64,000 nucleotides of DNA from Chryseobacterium indologenes (GCA_001013295.1 LAZY01000019.1:62001-126000), one strand, 5' to 3'. Shown: positions 8,762-19,869, counted from the stretch's first letter. The notes: generated from the sequence alone by a model not told the origin. Made by a program: numbers and translations.

Positions 8762-9478
8762 TTAATGTAATAGATTGAATATAAGAATTGATATTAAAGC
8801 TCCTGTAACAGGTCCTATTATTGGTATCCAGGCATAACTCCAGTTACTGGAACTTTTTCCTTTTATGGGTAAAATGGCATGCATTATTCTCGGACCGAGG
8901 TCTCTTGCAGGATTGATGGCGTATCCTGTTGTTCCTCCAAGCGATAATCCGATTGCCCAAATAAGTGTGGTTATTGGCCATCTTCCTGTGCTTCCCAAGT
9001 TTACGGCAGATCCTTGGAAACTCATAGCAACATAGAGCAAAACAAATGTTCCCAATACTTCAGAAAAGAAATTGAGGGGAGTGTTCTTGATTGATGGGGA
9101 TGTAGAAAAACAAGCAAGCTGTAAGTGTGGTTCTGCAGATGTCTCATCAAAATGGTCTTTATATAGTAACCATACCAAAAATGCTCCTAGCATAGCTCCT
9201 GTCAATTCGCCTCCGATGTAAGGCAATAATTGGCTGGTAGTATAAGCTCCGTTTATCCAGCCTGCAATTACAGTGGCTGGATTTAGTTCTCCAGCACTGC
9301 CTAGATTGACAGCAACTAAACCTCCGGCGAATACTGCAAATCCCCAGGCAGCTGTAATGGAAATGATACCTCCGCCATTACCTCCTGTTTTTTTGAGAAG
9401 GATATTGGCTACGACCCCGTTTCCTAAGAGAATAAGGAACATCGTTCCCATCATCTCTGCAATAAAAATAGTTGACAT
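8762..9478 (-). CDS. glpF: Glycerol uptake facilitator (MIP/aquaglyceroporin)
   Basis: A 238-residue integral membrane channel with six transmembrane helices and the two half-helix NPA signatures: LNPATV in the first repeat (about residue 67) and INPARDLGPR in the second (about residue 190). The Asp directly after the second NPAR is characteristic of glycerol-conducting rather than water-only channels. It lets glycerol diffuse across the inner membrane; trapping is by the kinase encoded just upstream (86 bases away). The gene order glpD-glpK-glpF on one strand supports the assignment. Length is usual for the family. Confidence 0.93.
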   Translation of the reverse strand: MSTIFIAEMMGTMFLILLGNGVVANILLKKTGGNGGGIISITAAWGFAVFAGGLVAVNLGSAGELNPATVIAGWINGAYTTSQLLPYIGGELTGAMLGAFLVWLLYKDHFDETSAEPHLQLACFSTSPSIKNTPLNFFSEVLGTFVLLYVAMSFQGSAVNLGSTGRWPITTLIWAIGLSLGGTTGYAINPARDLGPRIMHAILPIKGKSSSNWSYAWIPIIGPVTGALISILIFNLLH

Positions 9479-9564
9479 AATAAATAATGATATAATAGTT
9501 TAATTTTCTTAGTTATTTAATGGGCTGTTTAATAATAGCTCAGTTTTGTTGGAGATTTTTGTTT

Positions 9565-11085
<1,521 letters not shown>

Positions 11086-11095
11086 CTATTAAAGT

Positions 11096-12700
11096 TTAAT
11101 TGATAATTTGAGTTTCTTTTTTTGGGGAATAATCTTCCAGTAAGTAGCCTTTTGCAAGCTCAATAAAATTTTTTGTTTCCAGTACTGCCCATTCTTCGGA
11201 TTTTCCTAATCTCTGCGCCATAAATTGGGCAACATCTTCTGCAATATCAATGGCTGCACGGGCATCCGTAAACAAGAAACGGATTCTTCTGGCCAGTACA
11301 TCCTCTAGGGTTTCCGCCATTTCGCATTCTATTGCCCATAGTACTTCTGCATAAGTAGCGTCATATTTCGGATGTATTTTTTGTTTCAGTGCAGCATCGC
11401 TTTGCTGTAGTTTTTTTATTTCAGGGATGTCAGATCCATAGATGTAAAGGTGGTCGCTCTGATCTGCGTGAGAAGCTGGAATATTTCCGTGAATAGAAAA
11501 ATGATGCGTTTTACAACTTACTTCTGGCAGGTCTGCAACTTTTGACGCTTCATCAACAATTTCTTCCGCCATCTCTCTATATGTGGTCCATTTTCCGCCA
11601 ATAACGGTCACAAGTCCTGAATCAGATATTATTATTTTATGGCTTCGGGATACTTCCTTGGTGCTTTGTCCCTCTTTTTCGGGAGCGGCTAATGGTCTTA
11701 AACCTGCAAAAACAGACAGGACGTCTTTTCTGGTTGGTGCTTTTACAAGGTAGTTTCTTGCGGTTTCCAATACAAATTCTATCTCTTTTTCCAGAGCGCG
11801 GGGCTCAAAGCTGGTGTCTTTAATCAAGGTATCTGTAGTGCCTACAACAACTTTGTTGTGCCAAGGTACTGCAAACAAAACCCTTCCATCGCTGGTCTTA
11901 GGGATCATTAATGCTTCTTCTCCCGGGAAAAATGATTTGTCTAGTACCAGATGAATTCCTTGGCTTGGAACCACCATTTTCTTATGCTTTGTATTGTTCA
12001 TGTTAAGAATGTCATCTGTAAATACACCTGTGGCATTCACGATTACTTTTCCTTTGACATGGTAGGTTTTACCCGTGAATTCATCTTTGACAATTACCCC
12101 ATTCAATTGTCCGTTATTATCTTTTGATAGCCCCGTAACACCCATATAGTTAATCATAGTACCTCCGTTCTCTACAGTTGATTGTACCAGATTTATTGCC
12201 AGTCTGGAATCGTCAAACTGCCCGTCATGATAAAGTATTCCACTGGCAAGGTTTGAGCTTTTAATGGCAGGCAACTTTTGTAGGACATTCTTTTTGTTGA
12301 GGTATTTTGTTTTTCCAATACTCAGCTTTCCTGCTAAAAAATCATATATTGTAAGACCTATGAAATAAAAAGGTCCTCCCCACCAAGAATAATTTGGGAT
12401 CACAAAAGACTGGTCTTTTACAAGATGAGCTGCATTTTTAGCTAAGAGGCCTCTTTCCCTCAATGCTTCTTTCACTAATTTTATATCTCCTTGTGCAAGA
12501 TAACGTACTCCGCCATGCACGAGCTTTGTGCTGCGACTGGATGTTCCTTTTGCAAAATCTTTAATTTCAAATAAAACAGTTTTATATCCCCGCAATGTTG
12601 AATCCAATGCAGTTCCCAGCCCGCTTGCTCCACCACCAATAACAATAACGTCCCAGTTTTGGGTTTCGGTAAGTTTTGATATTTGATTTTTTCGTTTCAT
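11096..12700 (-). CDS. glpD: Glycerol-3-phosphate dehydrogenase (FAD, quinone-linked)
   Basis: The 534-residue flavoenzyme oxidises glycerol 3-phosphate to dihydroxyacetone phosphate and passes electrons to quinone at the inner membrane. It has the FAD Rossmann motif VIVIGGGASGLGTALD (about residues 19-34), the family hallmark GTSSRSTKLVHGGVRYL (about 52-68) and the segment GLRPLAAPEKEGQSTKEVSR. The C-terminal DAO_C domain runs from about residue 400. First gene of the glpD-glpK-glpF operon and divergent from the DeoR-type regulator at 12876. Start at 12700 gives a short Lys-rich leader before the Rossmann fold, as usual. Confidence 0.96.
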   Translation of the reverse strand: MKRKNQISKLTETQNWDVIVIGGGASGLGTALDSTLRGYKTVLFEIKDFAKGTSSRSTKLVHGGVRYLAQGDIKLVKEALRERGLLAKNAAHLVKDQSFVIPNYSWWGGPFYFIGLTIYDFLAGKLSIGKTKYLNKKNVLQKLPAIKSSNLASGILYHDGQFDDSRLAINLVQSTVENGGTMINYMGVTGLSKDNNGQLNGVIVKDEFTGKTYHVKGKVIVNATGVFTDDILNMNNTKHKKMVVPSQGIHLVLDKSFFPGEEALMIPKTSDGRVLFAVPWHNKVVVGTTDTLIKDTSFEPRALEKEIEFVLETARNYLVKAPTRKDVLSVFAGLRPLAAPEKEGQSTKEVSRSHKIIISDSGLVTVIGGKWTTYREMAEEIVDEASKVADLPEVSCKTHHFSIHGNIPASHADQSDHLYIYGSDIPEIKKLQQSDAALKQKIHPKYDATYAEVLWAIECEMAETLEDVLARRIRFLFTDARAAIDIAEDVAQFMAQRLGKSEEWAVLETKNFIELAKGYLLEDYSPKKETQIIN

Positions 12701-12785
12701 TTTTGCTGATTTTAATTATTATTTATTTCGTATTGCTTTGCTTAACAAATTTATGAAATAAAACGAAACTTCAAATATGTTTTTT

Positions 12786-12802
12786 GATTTCGAATTGAAA
12801 TC
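12786..12802. promoter_or_regulatory. Possible operator between glpD and its divergent regulator
   Basis: Arms GATTTC and GAAATC flank a 5-base AT-rich centre in the 175-base gap between the divergent glpD and DeoR-like genes. It is the clearest dyad there, but with only 6-bp arms in AT-rich DNA it could be chance. The role as a GlpR-type operator is inference from position. Confidence 0.25.
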
Positions 12803-12875
12803 TTGAATGCTGTGAATAGCAAGTTGTACAACTGGCTTTTTTTTTGCATATTTGTTATCTATAAATTCCTTAATT

Positions 12876-13664
12876 ATGAATGCTATAAATGAGAGACAGG
12901 AAAAAATTATAAACCTTTTTGATGGTTCTACTTTCATTAAAGTGAATGAAATTTCTGAGTTGCTGAATGTTTCGGAAGTTACAATTCGAAAGGATTTGAA
13001 ATTTCTGGAATCTAAAGGATTGTTATATAGAACTCATGGTGGAGCAAGAAAACAGTCTAATTATGCTTTCGATAAACATATTAATGAGAAAGAGTTAGTA
13101 CAGATAACTCAAAAAGAAAGTATTTCAAAAGCTGCAGTAGCATTTGTAGAAGATAATGATTTCATCATTATTGCTTCAGGAACCACTTTGCATGAATTTG
13201 CCAAAGTATTGATTAATTTCAGAAAGCTTACTGTTCTTACATCTTCTCTAAAAGTTGCTATAGAATTGGGGAATATGCCTTCTGTAGAAGTTATCCAGTT
13301 AGGGGGTGAGGTAAGGAAATCATCTGCGTCTGTTGTAGGCTCTATTTCAGAAACAATTTTAAAACAGTTTTCATGCAACAAGCTTTTTCTAAGTGTTGAT
13401 GGAATAGATCCGGAATTCGGTCTTTCAACCTCCAATGCGGCAGAAGCACATTTGAACAGTATTATGGTAAATTCAGCTGATCAGGTATATATTCTTGCTG
13501 ATTCTTCAAAAATCAACAAAAGAGGATTCGGAAGAATATGTTCAATCTCGGAGGTGGATACTTTGATAACAGATAAAGGTATTTCTGAGAAACAATATAA
13601 CCTATTTATAGAAATGGGTATTGATGTTGTGATTGCAGATTGTGAAAATTTAACAAACTCATAA
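12876..13664 (+). CDS. DeoR/GlpR family transcriptional regulator
   Basis: A 262-residue repressor with the start at the ATG at 12876; an upstream TTG is in frame but gives a poor extension. The N-terminal HTH_DeoR (about 1-60) has RQEKIINLF, then VSEVTIRKDLKFLESKGLLYRTHGGA, in which EVTIRKDLKFLE is the recognition helix signature. The C-terminal DeoRC sugar-phosphate-sensing domain (about 75-250) contains IASGTTLHEFAK, EVIQLGGEVRK and a segment around FLSVDGIDPEFGLS. Divergent from glpD, so control of the glycerol operon by glycerol 3-phosphate, as with GlpR, is the natural inference. Confidence 0.9.
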   Translation: MNAINERQEKIINLFDGSTFIKVNEISELLNVSEVTIRKDLKFLESKGLLYRTHGGARKQSNYAFDKHINEKELVQITQKESISKAAVAFVEDNDFIIIASGTTLHEFAKVLINFRKLTVLTSSLKVAIELGNMPSVEVIQLGGEVRKSSASVVGSISETILKQFSCNKLFLSVDGIDPEFGLSTSNAAEAHLNSIMVNSADQVYILADSSKINKRGFGRICSISEVDTLITDKGISEKQYNLFIEMGIDVVIADCENLTNS

Positions 13665-13761
13665 AATAATTCGGAGAATTTTATTCATGGATTTAAGAGG
13701 GATAATTTGTATAAAATAAAAATTCGATAAATAAGGTAGTGTTTCACTAACTGTGTAAGTT

Positions 13762-13827
13762 AAAAAGTTATTCTGAAAAATTTTTGAGCCCATTAAGCTC
13801 AAAAATAATTTTCGGAAATAACTTTTT
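13762..13827. other. Long imperfect hairpin in the left end of the IS256-type remnant
   Basis: Arms beginning AAAAAGTTATT and ending AATAACTTTTT fold back on each other, with an inner perfect pair TTTTTGAGC/GCTCAAAAA around the centre at about 13793. It lies just before the transposase start codon. A role as a terminator that protects the transposase gene from outside transcription is known for other IS families and is inferred here. The sequence GTGTTTCACTAACTGTGTAA at about 13740 may be the terminal inverted repeat; no partner end remains. Confidence 0.55.
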
Positions 13828-13849
13828 ATTATTTTTAACCTATATAGTT

Positions 13850-14651
13850 ATGATCGACAAAGAAGACTTATTAAACAACAAGGATTTCTACAAGTCCTTT
13901 AAAAATGGAGAAGATTTAACCTCTTTTTTCAAACAGATGCACAAACGTGCCGTTTAACATATGCTGGAGGCAGAACTCGATGCTCATCTGGACAATGAAA
14001 AACATGCAAAAACCAAAGAAGGAAACTATCGCAACGGGCATGGGACCAAAAAGATAAAATCCTCTTTTGGAGAGAGTGAAATCAAAGTCCCCAGAGACAG
14101 GGCAAGCAGTTTTGAACCTGTACTGGTACCCAAAAGACATAACATCATCGAAGGTTTGGAGAATATTATTATCTCCTTCTACGCCAAAGGGATGAGTGTG
14201 AGCGATATCGAAGAGCAGGTCAAAGAACTGTACGATTTTGAAATATAAGCTTCCGCCATTTCCAGGATTACCAATGCCGTTGCCACCGAGGTCGTTAGCT
14301 GGCAGAACCGACCCTTGGAAGATCTGTATCTAATTGTCTGGATGGATGGAATCGTATTTAAGGTTCGTGAAAACTCCAAGGTCATTAACAAGACCATCTA
14401 TTTGGCAGTAGGGTTAAATCGTGAAGGGAAAAAAGAAGTGCTGGGAATGTGGCTCGGTAAGAATGAAAGTTCGAGCTTTTGGATGAGTGTTCTGACCGAT
14501 TTAAAAGCCCGTGGCGTGGAAGATATTCTCATCACCGCTACCGATAACTTAAATGGATTTACCCAAACTATCCGTTCTGTTTTCCCTGAATCTCAAACCC
14601 AGATCTGTGTGGTTCACCAGATCAGAAATGCCTGCAAATATGTGGTCTGGA
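13850..14651 (+). pseudogene. IS256-family (Mutator-like) transposase, nonsense-mutated and truncated
   Basis: One reading frame from the ATG at 13850 matches the IS256 family (DDE transposase, Transposase_mut): HMLEAELDAHL, then NYRNGHGTKKIKSSFGE, the first catalytic region around VWMDGIVFKVRE and the second around ILITATDNLNGF, then CVVHQIRNACKYVVW. Two in-frame stops interrupt it, at 13955-13957 (probably a mutated Glu codon) and after FEI near 14246. The frame is then cut at 14651 by the left end of an IS21 element, losing roughly the last 40% of the protein including the third catalytic Glu. The element is therefore dead. Its missing right part does not resume beyond the IS21 copy, so there was also a deletion. 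Confidence 0.9.
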
Positions 14652-14701
14652 TGTAAATTCCAGTGATATTGACCACCTAATTTCTGATTAAATTGACCAC
14701 T
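14652..14701. repeat. Left terminal repeats of the IS21-family element
   Basis: The element starts TGTAAATTCC and carries two copies of ATTGACCAC within 50 bases (about 14669 and 14693). The right end has the same unit in inverse orientation. Multiple ATTGACCAC-type subterminal repeats are a hallmark of IS21-family ends, where IstA binds. Confidence 0.8.
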
Positions 14702-14763
14702 AAGAATGAAGTCAAAAAATGTGTCTAAAAGATGGTTTAAAAATATAAAATAAATCTTTACTC

Positions 14764-15502
14764 TCAGCTGATTTTCTGATCAGCTTTTTTCCTTCTCATA
14801 GATTCTGCTTTAAGGTCTATTCTCAGGGAGTTGTGAACCATTCTATCAAGTATCGCATCGGCTATTGTTTGTTCCGCAATGACTTCATGCCAGGCACTTA
14901 CAGGCAGTTGCGAAGCAATAATAGTGGAACGCTTTCCGTGCCTGTCTTCAATTATTTCCATAAAATCCTGTCTTTTGAGATTATCCAACGATTGCAATCC
15001 AAAATCATCGAGGATAATAAGATCCTGCTTTTCTATTCGGTCAATCTCTTTTAGAGAAGATCCGTCTGCCTTAGCCATCTTAAGCCTTGAGAAGAGCTTG
15101 TTGATGCTGAAGTACATGACTTTATATCCCATTGTACAGGCTTTGTAGCCAATGGCAGTTGCAATAAAACTTTTTCCAACTCCTGTGCTTCCTGTAATAA
15201 GAATATTCTGTTTTTGTGAGATAAAATCGCAGGAAGATAATCGTCCAATAGTATTCTTATCAATATTCCTGGAAGAAGAAGCAGTAATCTCTTCTATAAA
15301 TGCCCTGTATCTGAACTTAGCTGTGGTAATCAATCTCTCTACCTTTCTGCTTTCCCTGTCGTCATACTCGGATTCAATCAAGTAGGCTATAAGTTCATCA
15401 TTGGTTATAGGAGATACTTCCTGTTTCCATTGTTGTGGAAAAAGCCCTGTGCATTCCGTGGAGCTTTAAATGTTTCATTTTTTCTAATGTTGCCTGATTC
15501 AT
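14764..15502 (-). pseudogene. istB: IS21 helper ATPase IstB, frameshifted
   Basis: Transposition helper of the AAA+/DnaC type. Starting from the ATG at 15502, the N-terminal piece MNQATLEKMKHLKLHGMHR reads normally for about 34 codons and then stops. The continuation, in a second frame from about 15410, contains Walker A ITGSTGVGKSFIA, Walker B LIILDDFGLQ and sensor region IASQLPVSAWHE, ending at the stop at 14764. Total length 739 bases is not a multiple of three, so one indel lies at about 15410-15420. Without correction the ATPase would lack its N-terminal IstA-contact region unless it restarts internally. Confidence 0.88.
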
Positions 15503-15543
15503 AGGTTTTGTATTAATGATTTAATTGTTAATGATTGTAGATA

Positions 15544-17104
15544 TTACTGATAGTATTTTCCGCCCCTTATGTTTTTGTGTTTAGGCAGCTTCTTTTCTTC
15601 AAAAAATGCATCGTCATCGGTGAGATTATCCAGTCCTCTTTCCAGGATACTTTTAATCATAGCAAGGCTATATTTTTCATATCCCAATGCTCTTTTACAG
15701 GCATTGTCAAGTCTTACGTTGCCAATCTTTTTTGATAATGAGAGTATCCCCAGACAGGTTTTATAGGACTGTTCGGGATGCTGTTTCTTTTCCAGGATTT
15801 TGGTGATGTACTGCTCACAATATTCTCCGACAGACCTTCCCCAAGAGATAAACCGGGATGGATTCCATTCAGTCATAAACTGATAAGATGAAGGCATATG
15901 TTCTTTTACGGTCGTATACTGATATTTGGCCAGGATTCTGTTATGGAATGCTATTCTGCGCTGGTCATAGTAGATCTCGACCGTGTTTTTACTAAAAATA
16001 ATGTTTACTTTTTTACCAATATAGCTGAACGAAACACTATAATAATGTTTGTCTTTGCTTAAATATACATGGCTGGTCTTATGAACAGTGGCACGTACAG
16101 AATGCTTGAGCTGGTACACCATAGCTGGTAGTGGGGATAACGCATGTCTTTCGACCTCACGGAAAACATCAGCCCTGGAATACTTCTTTCTTTTCATGGG
16201 AGCTTCATTATATCCTTCCAGCAGGTTTTCTATGGCTTTGTTCAATGCTTCCAGGCTAAAGAAGTGATCTTTACGCAATGGAGCAAAAATGCGGGTATAA
16301 ACAATACGTACCGCATTCTCAACCAAAGCTTTGTCCTTGGGATGATAGGTACGCGTAGGAAGTATTGTGGTGCTATAGTGGGAAGCAAAGTCCAGAAGGG
16401 AATCAGTGATGACAGGTTCGTACTTATGGCTCTTTTTTACCGCTGTACGTAGGTTTATCGGTAACAATAGCTGCGGGAACTCCTCCATAATAATGCAGGG
16501 CTTTGGTAAGGCTTCCAAGAAAATCTTCTTTCCCTTGGGTCCATGTAGCTTCTACGAAGGTCATACCACTGGCGCCAAATATAGATACGAAGACCTCGAC
16601 TTCCTGTTGTTCTCCTGTTTCTTTATCGATGATGTGAAACTTTTTCCCAGTATAATCAACAAAAAGTTTATCCCCTGCCTTATGTTCAATATGCATGGAA
16701 GGGTTCACCTTTTTACACCATTCCCTGTAATGATGACAAAAACGGGAATATTGGTAGCCTGAAGGATATTTATCTATGTATTCTTCCCATAAAAGATAAC
16801 GGGTGACCCCAACACGTTTTAGTTCTTTGGATATGTAAGGAAACAGCGATTCAAGTTGTTTTTTGATACTGTCCTTATCCCTTATATCGGTTGGCGGAGT
16901 CTCGAATAAATCATCTAAATCTTCATCACTCAGCTCTATAAGCTCATCATATGTAAGTTGGTGTTCATGGAACAGGCTAATATACTTTTTGGCAGTATTG
17001 CGTGAGATACCCAGTTGTTTGCTTATCTGCAATTTACTTACTCCCTGGGTGTATAATCGTAATAATTGTTTGATGTTCAACATGTCTATTCTTTTGTTAG
17101 CCAT
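15544..17104 (-). pseudogene. istA: IS21 transposase IstA, frameshifted
   Basis: The DDE transposase begins at the ATG at 17104 with an HTH (VSKLQISKQLGISRNTAKKY). It then enters the integrase core: FVDYTGKKFHIID with the first Asp, and GGVPAAIVTDNL-type sequence with the second. At 16454-16456 an extra A in the coding strand (AA to AAA after GTTACCGAT) shifts the frame. The correct continuation NLRTAVKKSHKYEP, with YHPKDKALVENAVRIVYTR carrying the catalytic Glu, is in the next frame to the stop at 15544. The single-base homopolymer indel is either a recent mutation or a sequencing error. Confidence 0.9.
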
Positions 17105-17154
17105 TGGTATTTTTTGGCTAAGTTATTCAAGACACGTTTTCTGACTTTTTTGGG

Positions 17155-17250
17155 GTGGTCAATTTGAGCAGGAATACCCTGGTCAATTTGCTCAGGAATC
17201 AACTGGTCACTTTCGCAGGATTAACGTGGTCAATTTTGAAGGATTCTACA
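17155..17250. repeat. Right terminal repeats of the IS21-family element
   Basis: Four tandem-like units of TGGTCAATTT or TGGTCACTTT, each followed by a GCAGGA/TCAGGA/GAAGGA box, occur at about 17155, 17181, 17203 and 17227, up to the terminal CA at 17250. They are inverse to the TTGACCAC units of the left end and mark IstA binding sites. Confidence 0.8.
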
Positions 17251-17585
17251 GTTTAGAGATAAAAAAAGAAATTGTTTACCCTGTTGGAAATGTTGCAAAA
17301 GGTAATTGGATTGAAAATAAATCTGAATATGCAGAAATTGATGTAGTTAAATATTCATTTGATACAGATTCTATTTATACAATTTCAACGCTAGGAGCGA
17401 GTGTATCGGTACTTTTGTTTTTAGTCGATATAGAAAATAAAGATGCTTACTTCATCTGTTTAAATGATTATATAGATAAAATTATCTTACCTAAAAATCG
17501 GGAATATGTTGATCAAGGAGCATATACCATAAAAATTCCTACTCTGAATAATTTAAGAATGAACAGATTAGTAATAATGCTTTAA
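17251..17585 (+). pseudogene. C-terminal fragment of a DUF4365-like protein
   Basis: About 110 codons remain after the IS21 boundary, from SLEIKKEIVYPVGN to the stop at 17585. The pattern of a conserved substrate-like strand, the VSVLLFLVDIENKDAYFICLNDYID segment (only VLLFLVDIENKDAYF shown as landmark) and a terminal NLRMNRL resembles DUF4365 nuclease-like proteins, where FLVLVD and a following YFI/W segment are usual. The N-terminus, including any catalytic core, was removed at the IS21 junction. It is probably not functional. The DUF4365 call is from general pattern only. Confidence 0.5.
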
Positions 17586-17780
17586 AATTCTATGGTAAGA
17601 GAGCAAAATTATTAGATTCTTTTTCAAAATTTTTTTATCAAAAACGTTAGAAAAAGCTAAAGTAGCTCATCAATAGTGGTTTGTAAAAGACTTTATCGGA
17701 GTAGGTAACGATTTAGTAATGGTGCTTACAACATTTCTTTTCTTCTAATTTCCTTGTAAATCAGATGCTAAATTACAAAA

Positions 17781-17816
17781 AAAAATAGGATTGGAGTTTA
17801 ATCCAATCCTATTTTT
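17781..17816. terminator. Strong perfect hairpin terminator (bidirectional)
   Basis: Perfect 15-bp arms AAAAATAGGATTGGA and TCCAATCCTATTTTT around a 6-base loop, with A-tract and T-tract built into the stem. It closes the leftward RteC fragment, overlapping its last codons, and may also end the rightward DUF4365 fragment. Confidence 0.85.
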
Positions 17817-18192
17817 CGTCCTGCTCATTCATTTGTCGTATGATAGCATCTTTAAGCGAATCAAGAAACTTGGTTCTGTTTATTTTTCTGTTTCTTATTT
17901 CAAGGTACGTATGGTAAAAATCACCCAAATCAATTTCAAAAACATTTTCAAAATATGTAGCGATAGCTTTAATGTCAGTCTTTCCCATATCAAAAACAGC
18001 ATAAGATTGTAACGCATAGATCAATTCTATTAAGGCTGTTTTACTTTCCGTCTATTGTAATCTCATCTTTCCAATATCGCTGTTTGCAATTCCTATATGT
18101 TTGTTTAAATTCGATAACTGATTCTCTATATAAAAATGAATTAAATCATTTGCAAGAATTTTTGCCACTTTAAAATCGTATGAAGTAGAAAA
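17809..18192 (-). pseudogene. rteC: C-terminal fragment of an RteC-type regulator
   Basis: The minus frame from 18192 to the stop at 17809 aligns along its length with the intact RteC-like protein at 52621-53466: FSTSYDFKVAKILANDL against FSTSHDFKIAKIIANDL, and IRNRKINRTKFLDSLKDAI against IRARKENRTKFLDTLKTNL. An in-frame TAG at 18052-18054 interrupts it where the family would have a Trp (QWTES). The upstream two thirds are missing: at 18192/18193 the sequence switches to an RND adaptor gene. RteC proteins control conjugative transposon functions in Bacteroidota, so this marks a lost mobile element. Confidence 0.85.
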
Positions 18193-18962
18193 GCCAGTTG
18201 TACTTCTGCGATCATTCCCGGACGAATGTTGTGTTTTGGGTTGGGAACCTCAATTTTCACCGTGAAAGCCCGTGTCGTAACATCGGCAGAACCGCCAACC
18301 TCCGTAACCTTTCCGGTAAAGGTTTCACCCAGTGCACCCACCAGAACCTGAGCTTCCTGCCCGATACGGATCTGGCTGAGCTGGTTTTCGGGTATATAGG
18401 CATTTACTTTTACCCTGTTGATATCGGATACAACCAATACAGGCGTTCCGGTTGAAACAATTTCCCCACGCTCTGCCAATTTGCGTAATAATATTCCGCT
18501 GATTGGAGAATATAGATGTGTATCGGCAAGATTTTTACCCAGTAATTTTTGTTGTGCTTTGGCACCTTGCAGGGTAAAGTCGATTTTTTCAAAATCGCTT
18601 TCGCTAAGGCTGTTTCGGTAGTGCATGAGTTTAAGCCTACTGTACTCATCGCTTGCCTGGTTCACTTGTACATCGGTAATCTCTTTGGCAATGCTGCAGT
18701 TGGAAGGATCGAGTGTTGCGATGAGTTGTCCCTGTCCGACGTTCTGTCCTTCGTTCACGTTGATCCTGTCAATCTTCCCGGCAACCATAAAGCCCAGTCG
18801 TACCGTCTTGTTTCCTTCGATGTTACCGCTTACAGAGATATTGGAGGCATATGAATTTTCCTCTATTTTCTGGGCAACTACCGAAAAGGGTCTCGTTTCC
18901 TCTTTTGTGTCTCCTTCTTTGTTCTTACATGAACATAATGTCAGTATAGAACCTACGATCAA
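18141..18962 (-). pseudogene. RND efflux periplasmic adaptor, C-terminally truncated by a deletion
   Basis: The N-terminus is lipoprotein-like (hydrophobic stretch ending LTLCSCKNKEG). The lipoyl motif GKIDRINVNEGQNVGQGQLIATLD is at about 65-88 (DRINVNEGQNVGQGQL as landmark). A helical hairpin follows, then VTTRAFTVKIEVPNP and NIRPGMIAEVQL, the usual beta-barrel end. After AEVQL, about residue 255, the frame passes into the RteC fragment read out of frame, giving a foreign tail and stopping at 18141. The family's membrane-proximal domain (about 80 residues) and all partner pump genes are missing. No good ATG is seen at the 5' end; TTG at 18962 is the first usable start. Probably non-functional. 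Confidence 0.8.
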
Positions 18963-19094
18963 GGAGATATAACCTAATCTTGCTTTATCTTGCTTTTATT
19001 TTTATTTTTTTTAATTATTTTGATATAATTGATGGGTAATGATATGAATGTTGCGGTTGTCAATGCCGAGAAAGTGGAGTTCGGAACATATACT

Positions 19095-19415
19095 CTATCT
19101 TTCTTCCTCTGCCAGATCAAGATGGAATTCCATTTGTTTTTTGGTGTTGATATTGATAATAGCTTCCAGTGTTTCCTGTCGGTGGGAACTTTCGTAGCAG
19201 GTCAAAAAACGAGTTGGAAAACGTTTGGTCAGGATCTCCAGTTCTTCTTTGAAGACAAACCCATAATTGTCGGAAACATAGAGCAGCGTTAAATGCTCCC
19301 CATACGATCGGTCATCTTTGAGCCGCTCCACCAGCATCAGGAAAACGGTATTGATCCCATCGCTGTCGGCAACGAGGACAAGGTGTTTATCCGTGGTTTC
19401 TTTTACCTTTTGCAT
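19095..19415 (-). pseudogene. NAD-binding domain fragment of a ferredoxin reductase-like protein
   Basis: 106 residues resembling only the C-terminal NAD-binding half of FNR-type reductases: KHLVLVADSDGINTVFLMLVERL corresponds to the nucleotide-binding loop (usually GGSGITP) and LLYVSDNYGFVFKEELEILTKRFP to the following strand-helix unit (FKEELEILTKRFP is the landmark). The N-terminal FAD domain is absent although the ORF starts with a normal ATG, and the loop reads DSDG instead of GSG. Either a truncated relic or a small stand-alone protein; I favour a relic. It lies upstream of the truncated RND adaptor on the same strand. Confidence 0.5.
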
Positions 19416-19510
19416 CTCTTTAAAATTTGATAATGCAAAGGACGTAAGCTTTTTTGGGTTGATTTTTTAGATATCTAAAAAAATGAGGAAAAGAAGATTT
19501 TTTTTAACAA

Positions 19511-19553
19511 TTAAGGGAGGATTTTGCTGAGTTTTTGCAAAATCCTCCCTTAA
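19511..19553. terminator. Perfect 17-bp hairpin downstream of the monooxygenase gene
   Basis: Arms TTAAGGGAGGATTTTGC and GCAAAATCCTCCCTTAA, perfectly complementary, with a 9-base loop, 23 bases past the stop of the gene at 19576. There is no good T-tract directly after the stem on the minus strand, so it may be a transcript-stabilising or attenuating hairpin rather than a classic terminator. Confidence 0.65.
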
Positions 19554-19575
19554 ATATATATGGTATTATCTTAGG

Positions 19576-19869
19576 CTATTTGGCAGCTAAAATGTCCAAT
19601 TTTTCAATAGACGGAGGTGTTGCCAATAGGTCTGGTGCATTTTCCATTAATGCTTTTGCGATCTTACCGCCAAGGTGTGCCTCTCTGCCTTCTTCGTTTG
19701 AAAAAGTATCGTAAATACCGAAAGTAGAAGCATCAATACGGAATGCATACCACGTAACAGTACCGGCTTCTTCAAGAGCAAGCGGTAATGCTCCTGTAAT
19801 AAAATCTTCAACGTTTTTTTCTTGGCCGGCCTTTGCTTCCAACCGAACTAACAATCCTAATTTTTTCAT
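19576..19869 (-). CDS. Antibiotic biosynthesis monooxygenase (ABM) domain protein, YgiN-like
   Basis: A 97-residue single-domain protein with the dimeric ferredoxin-like ABM fold: LGLLVRLEAKAGQEKNVEDF at the start, then AGTVTWYAFRID and FGIYDTFSNEEGREAHLGGK, in which the final His-containing helix is typical. Small members act as quinol monooxygenases or as dimeric heme-free oxygenases; the substrate cannot be told. The gene stands alone between a large hairpin and two AraC-type genes. Confidence 0.88.
   Translation of the reverse strand: MKKLGLLVRLEAKAGQEKNVEDFITGALPLALEEAGTVTWYAFRIDASTFGIYDTFSNEEGREAHLGGKIAKALMENAPDLLATPPSIEKLDILAAK

Larger units (their letters stand above)
14652..17250 (-). 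mobile_element. IS21-family insertion sequence (about 2.6 kb, both genes frameshifted)
   Basis: The termini read TGTAAATTCC at the left and GGATTCTACA at the right, i.e. imperfect inverted repeats starting with the TG/CA of the family, each followed by several TTGACCAC-type units. Inside, on the minus strand, lie istA then istB. No target-site duplication is visible: the bases left of 14652 (CTGGA) and right of 17250 (GTTTA) differ. The left flank is an IS256 transposase and the right flank a different gene fragment. An IS21-associated deletion or recombination between copies is the likely reason. Confidence 0.85.

Noticed and set aside
13916..14397. Minus-strand ORFs opposite the IS256 remnant
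   Set aside because: They are shadows of the transposase frame and show no family resemblance.
17650..17780. A small gene between the DUF4365 fragment and the terminator
   Set aside because: Only short fragments open in any frame, and none has a family match; treated as non-coding remnant.
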